64,000 nucleotides of DNA from an uncultured Bacteroidales bacterium (GTDB lineage Bacteria; Bacteroidota; Bacteroidia; Bacteroidales; UBA11471): assembly GCA_947625885.1 (NCBI GenBank), contig CANQQA010000001.1:173059-237058 (forward strand), written 5' to 3'. This document shows, in pieces, positions 57,156-64,000 of this stretch (position 1 is its first letter; every line of letters starts with the position of its first letter). The translations under genes were made by a program, and so were the position numbers. The notes under the pieces are model-generated. The model worked only from the letters and a program-made list of their open reading frames with translations. It ran no database searches and was not told the DNA's origin.

Positions 57156-57257
57156 CGGCGCAAATATACGGCAAATTACCGAAAACTCTTTTACCCGTTA
57201 GCTAAAAAGATAGAAAAGAAACAGATGCCGTCATCGGCAAAAGAGGCATACGCATTT

Positions 57258-58349
57258 TTACTTTTCCCCTTCCAACGCCTTTTTGTTGCGGCGCAGGCGC
57301 AGCTGCTTGCGCACGGAGCTGTCTTTCTTGAACATATCGTTATCTATCAACACGTTGAATGTAATCAACTGTTGCGAGCACCAGACGGCACCGTCGAAAT
57401 GATGCACGGTGGAAACTTTCAGGTCGAATTTTTCGTTTTGAAACGGGTGCCAATAGGCTTCCAGCCGGTTGTAAAGACCTTCTTCCGTGCGATAAAAAGC
57501 CGACCCCGTATAAAGGCTCGACGCATAGCTGTCATAATAGGGCATCATGCAATCGCCTATAAAAAGCGTATTGTAAACCCCGATTTTGTATTTTTCGATG
57601 CGAGCTTCTATCTGCACGCCATGCGGCTTGACGTAATGCCCGACGTATGTACGGTCGTTCTGAAACGATTGCAGCCAGCCGGCGCTTGCCCGCAGTTTGT
57701 CGAACCAGAGAAGGCGGTCGAGGTCGAATCCGACACGCGGGTAAATCCACACGTTATCGACTACCCCGCCCCACTCGCTCGTACCGGCATGGTGGTGCAT
57801 CATAAATTCATATTCGGCATACAGCCATTTCAACGGATAGTAGCGTCCCGACGAGTAAACAATGAAACGTTCGCGCACAGTTGCGGTCTGATGTCCGTCC
57901 CAATCGCAGAATATTTCCACGTAATCTTTTTCATGCCGGTACTGCAACAGCAAACCGTCGATGGTATTGTCGTAAAATTTTATCGAATCACAAAAGAAAG
58001 CATCGCTGCCGCCTATAATCTGCCGGCGCGGTACGATGCCCGCCGATACATTGAAGCGCTTGTCGCGATAATTGTAAAAAAACAGAAAATTGAAATCCAT
58101 GTCTTTGGTGGGTGCGCCGAAATTGCGCAGGGCACTGACGCCCACCTGTATGGAATTGCCCCGCCAGCCGAGCCCCACCAACGGATTGATATATCCGCCG
58201 AAAATGGTCTGCGGCCAATTATATTTGCTCTTGCCGTACTCCCGATTGTCGAAAGTCATATCGACATCGACGCTCCACAAGAATTTTTGCGCCGAAAGCG
58301 ACAACGGCAGCAGCAAGAACAAAATTACGATGCCAATTATTTTCTTCAT
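57258..58349 (-). CDS. Hypothetical outer-membrane beta-barrel-like protein
   Basis: A 363-residue protein with a clear signal peptide (IGIVILFLLLPLSLSAQ). The mature part is rich in Tyr, Trp and Phe with alternating hydrophobic strands (YINPLVGLGWRGNSIQVGVS, FLFFYNYRDKRFNVSAGIVP, PLKWLYAEYEFMMHHHAGTS), suggesting a beta-barrel. Unlike usual barrels it ends in a basic tail (KQLRLRRNKKALEGEK). I do not recognise a named family. It precedes the putative porin on the same strand and could be co-transcribed with it. A position in the outer membrane is inferred. Confidence 0.7.
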   Translation of the reverse strand: MKKIIGIVILFLLLPLSLSAQKFLWSVDVDMTFDNREYGKSKYNWPQTIFGGYINPLVGLGWRGNSIQVGVSALRNFGAPTKDMDFNFLFFYNYRDKRFNVSAGIVPRRQIIGGSDAFFCDSIKFYDNTIDGLLLQYRHEKDYVEIFCDWDGHQTATVRERFIVYSSGRYYPLKWLYAEYEFMMHHHAGTSEWGGVVDNVWIYPRVGFDLDRLLWFDKLRASAGWLQSFQNDRTYVGHYVKPHGVQIEARIEKYKIGVYNTLFIGDCMMPYYDSYASSLYTGSAFYRTEEGLYNRLEAYWHPFQNEKFDLKVSTVHHFDGAVWCSQQLITFNVLIDNDMFKKDSSVRKQLRLRRNKKALEGEK

Positions 58350-58453
58350 GGAAAAAATTTTGTGCTAAGATACGGCATTTTTACGAATACAGCGTATGAT
58401 AGCCGTAAGTTTTTACGGAACGGCATCGTTTCTTTTTTTACGAGATAAATGTG

Positions 58454-58461
58454 TACCTTTG
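58454..58461 (+). promoter_or_regulatory. -7 promoter element for the MATE transporter
   Basis: TACCTTTG matches TAnnTTTG, 25 bases before the ATG at 58486. Confidence 0.68.
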
Positions 58462-58485
58462 CCCCGCTTCAATTGTTAGAACAAT

Positions 58486-59838
58486 ATGTATTCTTTTGCC
58501 AAATACCGGTTGCATTACCGCTCGATACTGTTGATGGGCGTTCCTATCATGGTGGGTCAGGTGGGCACCATACTCGTGGGATTCATCGACAACATCATGG
58601 TGGGGCATCACATGACCGAAGAGCTTTCGGCGGCATCGTTCGTGAACAACATCTTCATGCTGCCGCTGATGTTCGCCTACGGCTTCGCCATGGGCATCAC
58701 GCCGCTGACGGGCGAGCAGACGGGACGCGGCGAACAGGAGCAGGCGGGCAGGACGTTCCGGTACGGGCTGCGCACCAACGCCGTGCTTGCGCTGGCGATG
58801 CTTCTTGTCATGGGCGGACTTTACTTTTTTCTCGACCGGCTGAATCTGCCGCCGGAGCTGCTGCCTATCATACGCCCTTACTATCTGATACAACTCGTGT
58901 GCCTGCTGCCCGTACTGCTGTTCAATGCGTTCAAACAATTTGCCGACGGCACTACCGACACGCTCACACCCATGTATATACTGCTGGCAAGCAATGCCGT
59001 GAATATCGTGGGAAACGTATTTCTCATTTTCGGATATGCGGGATTTCCGGAATGGGGACTTATCGGCGCCGGCGTTTCGACGCTTATCGCCCGCCTGTTC
59101 GCCATTGCTGCGGGATTCGTCATTTTTCTGCGGAGCAGGCGCTACCGCCGGTTCAAGGAGGGATTCCTGCGACTCAAAGGGTGTTATCGCGACTGGCGAC
59201 CGCTACTGACATTGGGCATTCCCATTTCGTTCCAGTTGGGCATGGAAACGGGTTCTTTCAGTCTGAGCGTCCTTTTCATCGGGTGGATAGGCAGCAATGC
59301 GTTGGCGGCACATCAGGCGGCGCTTACGTTTTCGACTATCGGTTTTCTGCTCTACACGGGCATCGGTTCGGCGGTTACGATATTGATAAGCAACTCGCGC
59401 GGGTGCCGAGCCTACCGCGACATTCGCCCCATAGCCGCTGCCGGCACGCAAATTATTTTCGTCATGTTGGTAGTCATCACCGGCATCATGTTTTTGGCGC
59501 GAAACTACATCGGGTACATCTTCACCGATTCTGACGACGTGGCGGCTATCGTAACGGCTATCATCGTGCCCATGATGGTGTATCAGCTGGGCGACGGCAT
59601 GCAGATTGCCTATTCGGGCGCACTGCGCGGACTGGGCGTGGTGAAGCCGATGGTGTGGATTGCGTTTCTCTGCTATTTCGTCATCAGCCTGCCCGCCTCT
59701 TATCTTTTCGCGTTCCCGATGAAGGGCGATGCACCGGGCGTGTGGTGGGGCTACCCCGTAGGGTTGAGCTGCGCCGCCCTGCTGTTTATTCTCCAATTTT
59801 ACAAACATTCGGGCAAGCTGCTCCAAACGAAATCGTAA
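58486..59838 (+). CDS. MATE-family efflux transporter (NorM-like)
   Basis: A 450-residue inner-membrane transporter with about twelve helices in two similar halves, exporting cationic compounds in exchange for Na+ or H+. Signature segments: LLMGVPIMVGQVGTILVGFI followed by DNIMVGHHMTEELSAASFVN; AYGFAMGITPLTGEQTGRGE in the first half; and TLGIPISFQLGMETGSFSLS, IGWIGSNALAAHQAALTFST in the second. Length is standard. It is monocistronic and convergent with the ygiQ-like gene, whose stop begins 2 bases beyond. Substrates are unknown. Confidence 0.94.
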   Translation: MYSFAKYRLHYRSILLMGVPIMVGQVGTILVGFIDNIMVGHHMTEELSAASFVNNIFMLPLMFAYGFAMGITPLTGEQTGRGEQEQAGRTFRYGLRTNAVLALAMLLVMGGLYFFLDRLNLPPELLPIIRPYYLIQLVCLLPVLLFNAFKQFADGTTDTLTPMYILLASNAVNIVGNVFLIFGYAGFPEWGLIGAGVSTLIARLFAIAAGFVIFLRSRRYRRFKEGFLRLKGCYRDWRPLLTLGIPISFQLGMETGSFSLSVLFIGWIGSNALAAHQAALTFSTIGFLLYTGIGSAVTILISNSRGCRAYRDIRPIAAAGTQIIFVMLVVITGIMFLARNYIGYIFTDSDDVAAIVTAIIVPMMVYQLGDGMQIAYSGALRGLGVVKPMVWIAFLCYFVISLPASYLFAFPMKGDAPGVWWGYPVGLSCAALLFILQFYKHSGKLLQTKS

Positions 59839-59839
59839 G

Positions 59840-61765
59840 CTATTTTTTCTTTTTGGGTCGCGCCGGCGAGGCGGCATTGCGACGGGGAAAAGTGGGCTTC
59901 TCCCCTGCCGACTGCCACGCCTTGCGGGGTGCGTTGCCGTAGAGGCGGACGATTAAATCTTCACGTCCCATACGCCTCAATTCCTGTTCTATTTCGCGCC
60001 GTGTCTCGGGCTTGTACCAGAAGAAGAAACGACGCTGCGCCAGCTTTTCGTCCTGCGTGCGGGCGGTATATATCCGCTCGCCCGTATAGGGGTGGAAGCC
60101 GGTATAGTAAATTTCGGTGGCGAGTGTCATGGGGGTGGGCGTAAAATCCTGCACCTGTTCGAGATGGAAGTCGAGGCTTTTGGTGATTGCCGCCAGCTCC
60201 GCCATATCGTCGGGACGGCAGGCGGGGTGGCTCGAAATGAAATAGGGTATCAGCTGCTGGTTCAGTCCGTATTCCCGATTGATGCGGTCGAAGGTGCGGC
60301 GAAACTGCTCGAACTGCCGGAAGTCGGGCTTGCGCATACAGGCGAGCACCCGCGCCGACGTATGTTCCGGTGCCACTTTCAGACGTCCCGAAACGTGTCG
60401 GGTTATCAGCTCCTCCGTATATTCGCGGGCGGCAGCGTTCAGCGCCTCATCGTCGTAGCGGTGCTGCAAAAGGTCGAAGCGCACGCCGCTGCCGATGAAC
60501 GATTTTTTGATGCCGGGCAGCTTATCGACTTCGCGATAGAGATGCAGCAGCGGGGCATGGTCGGCATGGAGGTTGGGACACACGGCAGGCCAAAGGCAAG
60601 AGGGACGCCGGCACACGCGGCAGGCATTCGGATTTTTTCCGCCCATGCGGTACATATTCGCCGACGGTCCGCCCAAATCGCTCAAATAGCCTTTGAAATC
60701 GGGCATGGCGGCAATTTTCTTCACCTCCCGCAAAACCGACGCTTCGGAACGGGAAGTGATGAATTTGCCCTGATGCGCCGAAATGGTGCAGAACGCGCAG
60801 CCGCCGAAACAGCCGCGATGCAGCGTTACCGAAAATTTTATCATTTCAAACGCCGGTATGGTCTTGCCGCGATAACGCGGGTGCGGCAGTCGCGTGAAAG
60901 GCAGGTCGTACACGGCATCGAGTTCGGCTTCGGTCATAGGCGGAAACGGCGGATTGATTTTCAATGCCTTGTCGCCGCAGCGCTGCCACAGCAGGCGGGC
61001 GGAATAACGGTTGGACTCTTCCTCGATACAGCGGAAATTTCGTGCCTGCGCTTTCTTATCGCGCAGACACTCTTCGTGCGATGCCAGCACGACATGGGTA
61101 TCGCTCTCCCGCTCTGCCGGCACTTCACCGGCGGGGACGACAACGACCGTCTGCGGAATATCGCGCAACGCCGAGAGCGGCTCGCCTGCCCGCAAACGGG
61201 AGGCGATGATGCGCGTGGCAGCTTCGCCCATGCCGTAGGTCAGTATGTCGGCTCCGCTGTCGAACAGTATGCCCGGACGCAGAGCGTCCTGCCAATAGTC
61301 GTAATGGGTAACCCGCCGCAGCGATGCCTCTATGCCGCCGATGACGACCGGTACATCGGGATAGAGCTCTTTGAGAATGCGGGTATAGACGATGGTGGGA
61401 TAGTCGGGGCGCATGCCCACCCGACCGTCGGGGGTATAGGCATCGTCGGAGCGCAGCCTCTTGTTGGCAGTGTAATGATTGACCATCGAGTCCATAGCTC
61501 CTGCCGAGACGCCGAAGAAAAGACGGGGCGCGCCCAGTTTTTTGAAATCGCGCAAATCGTCGCGCCAGTTCGGCTGCGGCACGACGGCGACCCGCAGCCC
61601 TTCGGCTTCGAGTACACGGGCAATGACCGCCGTTCCGAACGAAGGGTGGTCGATGTAGGCATCGCCGGTAAACAGTATGACATCGACCTGCTCCCACCCG
61701 CGCTGTTCCAATTCCTTGCGCGTGGTGGGCAAAAACGATTGCCAATCGGTGGAGCGGTCGTGCAT
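59840..61765 (-). CDS. YgiQ-family radical SAM protein
   Basis: A 641-residue radical S-adenosylmethionine protein of the YgiQ/UPF0313 family; the reaction is unknown. The N-terminal cobalamin-binding-like region includes VDVILFTGDAYIDHPSFGTA and VPVVIGGIEASLRRVTHYDY. The radical SAM cluster motif is CX3CX2C in LHRGCFGGCAFCTISAHQGK, followed by SDLGGPSANMYRMGG and a second Cys cluster (NACRVCRRPSCLWPAVCPNL). The C-terminal DUF3362-type part ends in a Lys/Arg-rich tail. It lies 5 bases after uvrB and is probably in the same transcript. Length fits the family. Confidence 0.93.
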   Translation of the reverse strand: MHDRSTDWQSFLPTTRKELEQRGWEQVDVILFTGDAYIDHPSFGTAVIARVLEAEGLRVAVVPQPNWRDDLRDFKKLGAPRLFFGVSAGAMDSMVNHYTANKRLRSDDAYTPDGRVGMRPDYPTIVYTRILKELYPDVPVVIGGIEASLRRVTHYDYWQDALRPGILFDSGADILTYGMGEAATRIIASRLRAGEPLSALRDIPQTVVVVPAGEVPAERESDTHVVLASHEECLRDKKAQARNFRCIEEESNRYSARLLWQRCGDKALKINPPFPPMTEAELDAVYDLPFTRLPHPRYRGKTIPAFEMIKFSVTLHRGCFGGCAFCTISAHQGKFITSRSEASVLREVKKIAAMPDFKGYLSDLGGPSANMYRMGGKNPNACRVCRRPSCLWPAVCPNLHADHAPLLHLYREVDKLPGIKKSFIGSGVRFDLLQHRYDDEALNAAAREYTEELITRHVSGRLKVAPEHTSARVLACMRKPDFRQFEQFRRTFDRINREYGLNQQLIPYFISSHPACRPDDMAELAAITKSLDFHLEQVQDFTPTPMTLATEIYYTGFHPYTGERIYTARTQDEKLAQRRFFFWYKPETRREIEQELRRMGREDLIVRLYGNAPRKAWQSAGEKPTFPRRNAASPARPKKKK

Positions 61766-61770
61766 GGCGG

Positions 61771-63816
61771 TTACGGTTTGCTGTTATAAAGGTCTTCCAG
61801 TTTCAACATCTCGTCACGCAGGCGGGCAGCTTCCAGAAAGTCCATCTCTTTGGCGGCAGCGAGCATTTGGAGACGGGTGTTTTCGATACTCTTTTTCAAT
61901 TGCTCTTTGTTCATGTAGGGAACGAGCGGGTCGGCAGCCACCGAAACGCGCGGAGCGGAATATTCGTCGATGTATGGTGTTTTTTCTTTCTTCGGAGCCG
62001 TTTCCTTGATATCGGAAGCATTCTGTTTGGAAAGCACCTGATTGTAAGCCTTGCGAATGGCTTTCGGCGTGATGTGGTGGGCTTCGTTGTAGGCGAGCTG
62101 TTTTTCGCGCCGGCGGTTTGTTTCGTCGATAGTGAGACGCATGCTGTCGGTAATGCGGTCGGCATACATGATGACGCGCCCGTCGAGACTGCGGGCGGCA
62201 CGACCGGCAGTCTGCGTAAGCGCACGATGCGAGCGCAGGAAGCCCTCTTTGTCGGCATCGAGTATGGCGACCAGCGACACTTCGGGCAGGTCGAGCCCTT
62301 CGCGCAGAAGATTTACCCCCACCAATACGTCGTAAACTCCCTTGCGCAAGTCGTCGATAATCTGTATGCGGGCAAGGGTATCGACATCGGAGTGTATATA
62401 GCTGCTCCGTATATCGAGGCGCAGCAGATAGGCGTTTAGCTCCTCCGCCATGCGTTTGGTCAGGGTGGTAACCAGCACCCGTTCATCGCGCTCGGCGCGC
62501 AGTTGTATTTCTTCGAGCAGGTCGTCGATTTGGTTGAGACTCGGGCGCACTTCGATAACAGGGTCGAGCAATCCGGTGGGACGTATCACCTGTTCGACGA
62601 CCACGCCTTCGCACCGCTGCAATTCGTAATCGGCAGGCGTGGCACTGACATAGATGACCTGCGGTATCAGCGACTCGAACTCCGTAAAGGTGAGCGGGCG
62701 GTTGTCGATAGCGGCAGGCAGACGGAAACCGTATTCCACCAAATTAACCTTGCGGGAGTTGTCGCCGCCGTACATGGCTTGTATCTGTGGAACGGTAACG
62801 TGGCTTTCGTCGATGATTACCAAAAAATCTTTCGGAAAATAGTCGAGCAGACAGTAAGGTCGCATGCCCGGGGCACGCCCGTCGAAATAGCGGGAATAGT
62901 TTTCTATGCCGGAACAATAGCCTATTTCCTTTATCATTTCGAGGTCGTAGGTAACGCGCTCATAAAGCCGCTTGGCTTCAAGCTCTTTTCCTATCGACTC
63001 GAAAAATGCGACCTGCTTGCCCAAGTCGATAGCAATATCATTGATCGCCTGATTGACACGCTCCCTCGTAGTTACGAAAATATTGGCGGGATAAATGCAA
63101 TAACTGTTTACCCTTCCCGTCGTATGCCCGCTCGCAGGGTCTACGATTTCGAGCGAGTCGATTTCGTCGCCCCAAAAGATGACACGCAAAATGAGGTCTT
63201 GATAGGCGGTGTAGACATCGACCGTATCGCCTTTGACACGGAATTTTCCGCGCGTAAACTCCACTTCGTTGCGCGAATAGAGTGCATCGACCAACCGGCG
63301 GAGAAAAGCGTTGCGTTCCATTTTGTCGCCGACGGAAACGGTTATAGTATTGCTGTGAAAATCTTCGGGATTGCCGATACCGTAAAGGCAGGAGACCGAT
63401 GAAATGACGATGACGTCCTGCCGTCCCGAAAGCAGCGACGAAGTAGAAGACAACCGCAAACGGTCGATTTCGTCGTTGATTGCCAAGTCTTTTTCGATAT
63501 AAGTATCGGTGGAGGGAATGTAGGCCTCGGGCTGGAAGTAATCGTAATAGGAAACAAAATACTCGACGGCATTTTCGGGGAAAAAGCCTTTGAATTCGCT
63601 GTACAGCTGCGCCGCCAGCGTCTTGTTGTGGCTGAGTACGAGCGTGGGGCGCTGTATCTGTGCGATGACATTCGCCATGGTAAAGGTCTTTCCCGAACCG
63701 GTAACGCCCAAAAGCGTCTGGGCAGGCGCGCCCTCGCGAATGCCGCGCACAAGTTCGGCTATCGCTTCCGGCTGGTCGCCGGTCGGGGAAAAGGGTGATA
63801 CCAACTTAAATTCCAT
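61771..63816 (-). CDS. uvrB: Excinuclease ABC subunit B
   Basis: A 681-residue damage-verifying helicase of nucleotide excision repair. The N-terminus MEFKLVSPFSPTGDQPEAIA leads to Walker A LLGVTGSGKTFTMANVI. The damage-probing beta-hairpin region is YFVSYYDYFQPEAYIPSTDT. Helicase motifs include LVIIDESHVTVPQIQAMYGG and TQTAGRAARSLDGRVIMYAD. The C-terminal UVR motif for UvrC binding is LAAAKEMDFLEAARLRDEML. The start at 63816 is set by the conserved N-terminus; 24 further in-frame upstream codons lie across the promoter. Confidence 0.97.
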   Translation of the reverse strand: MEFKLVSPFSPTGDQPEAIAELVRGIREGAPAQTLLGVTGSGKTFTMANVIAQIQRPTLVLSHNKTLAAQLYSEFKGFFPENAVEYFVSYYDYFQPEAYIPSTDTYIEKDLAINDEIDRLRLSSTSSLLSGRQDVIVISSVSCLYGIGNPEDFHSNTITVSVGDKMERNAFLRRLVDALYSRNEVEFTRGKFRVKGDTVDVYTAYQDLILRVIFWGDEIDSLEIVDPASGHTTGRVNSYCIYPANIFVTTRERVNQAINDIAIDLGKQVAFFESIGKELEAKRLYERVTYDLEMIKEIGYCSGIENYSRYFDGRAPGMRPYCLLDYFPKDFLVIIDESHVTVPQIQAMYGGDNSRKVNLVEYGFRLPAAIDNRPLTFTEFESLIPQVIYVSATPADYELQRCEGVVVEQVIRPTGLLDPVIEVRPSLNQIDDLLEEIQLRAERDERVLVTTLTKRMAEELNAYLLRLDIRSSYIHSDVDTLARIQIIDDLRKGVYDVLVGVNLLREGLDLPEVSLVAILDADKEGFLRSHRALTQTAGRAARSLDGRVIMYADRITDSMRLTIDETNRRREKQLAYNEAHHITPKAIRKAYNQVLSKQNASDIKETAPKKEKTPYIDEYSAPRVSVAADPLVPYMNKEQLKKSIENTRLQMLAAAKEMDFLEAARLRDEMLKLEDLYNSKP

Positions 63817-63837
63817 AATCGCTCGACTGTTGAATGA

Positions 63838-63845
63838 CAAAGGTA
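63838..63845 (-). promoter_or_regulatory. -7 promoter element for uvrB-ygiQ
   Basis: TACCTTTG on the minus strand, 21 bases upstream of the chosen uvrB ATG. Confidence 0.68.
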
Positions 63846-63923
63846 GAAAAAATAACGCTTCCTGTCGAAACAACCGTCCATAAAACAACGGTTTCCTGTC
63901 AAAAATCGAATATTTCCGTAAAA

Positions 63924-64000
63924 ATGTGTTCAGTCAAGATAGAAGTGCAACAAAAGGAGAGAGAAAAATATCTGTTCTACATCTTGAAGCAAAGCAGAAA
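63924..64000 (+). CDS. Possible start of a gene running off the right edge
   Basis: An ATG at 63924 opens a frame (MCSVKIEVQQKEREKYLFYI...) that is still open at the window end after 25 codons. The composition is plausible for a real protein, but there is no clear promoter match and too little sequence to identify it. Confidence 0.3.
   Translation, partial: MCSVKIEVQQKEREKYLFYILKQSR

Overview
This window reads as chromosomal DNA from a Bacteroidales bacterium. Many genes sit just downstream of the Bacteroidota -7 promoter element TAnnTTTG. There are no obvious Shine-Dalgarno sequences. Several gene sets are typical of the phylum: a methylmalonyl-CoA decarboxylase operon whose gamma subunit carries a lamin-tail domain, the type IX secretion (T9SS) genes porW/sprE and porX, BspA-like leucine-rich-repeat (LRR) proteins, carboxynorspermidine decarboxylase and a PF14121-type putative porin. 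Base composition is moderately GC-rich, except for clearly AT-rich patches at about 0.3-3.2 kb, 19-20 kb, 21-22.5 kb and 36-37.4 kb. Genus cannot be fixed from sequence alone; a Barnesiella-like or related gut/oral Bacteroidales is a reasonable guess.

Layout. 1-291: start of pyrH (minus, cut by the window edge). 0.5-3.2 kb: AT-rich accessory patch with two exported proteins of unknown function and a frameshifted DUF2971 gene. 3.4-7.9 kb (minus): mce-mmdA-OadG-like-mmdC-mmdB, the end of a succinate/propionate pathway coupled to sodium export. 8.4-17.2 kb (plus): dnaK, ruvX-def-ettA, a UvrD-type helicase and nspC. 17.3 kb: a free-standing small RNA candidate. 17.4-23.9 kb (mostly minus): mltG, tRNA-Ser(GCT), a CAT-like acetyltransferase, a truncated KilA-N gene, a PlsC-like acyltransferase, an acyltransferase-3 membrane protein and gdhA. 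24.2-31.7 kb (plus): aroA, a small cysteine-containing membrane protein, a metal ABC permease, porW/sprE, porX, tsaE and a small Imm17-like membrane protein.

31.7-41.6 kb is the most unusual part. Two giant BspA-like LRR genes (1310 and 1262 codons) lie in tandem, with near-identical promoters, signal peptides, proline/aspartate-rich stalks, T9SS-like C-terminal domains and terminators. The sequence between them keeps short remnants of the 3' ends of both flanking genes (the addB-like nuclease and the Imm17-like gene). This shows that a unit running from the imm17 tail through the LRR gene to the addB tail was tandemly duplicated. A 1.5-kb ATPase (AAA/DUF4143) cassette sits in the first copy exactly where the second copy has an uninterrupted site, so occupied and empty versions lie side by side.

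41.6-64 kb: an AddB-like nuclease/helicase, a TolC-MFP-RND efflux operon, nfeD-kdsB-M16-mgsA, an ECF sigma factor convergent with a putative porin, a second outer-membrane-type protein, a MATE transporter, and uvrB-ygiQ. A plus-strand reading frame may begin at the right edge.

How the genes fit together: PorW/SprE and PorX belong to or regulate the T9SS, and the two LRR proteins a few hundred bases downstream carry T9SS-like C-terminal signals. The window therefore places secretion machinery next to probable cargo that is diversifying by duplication and recombination.
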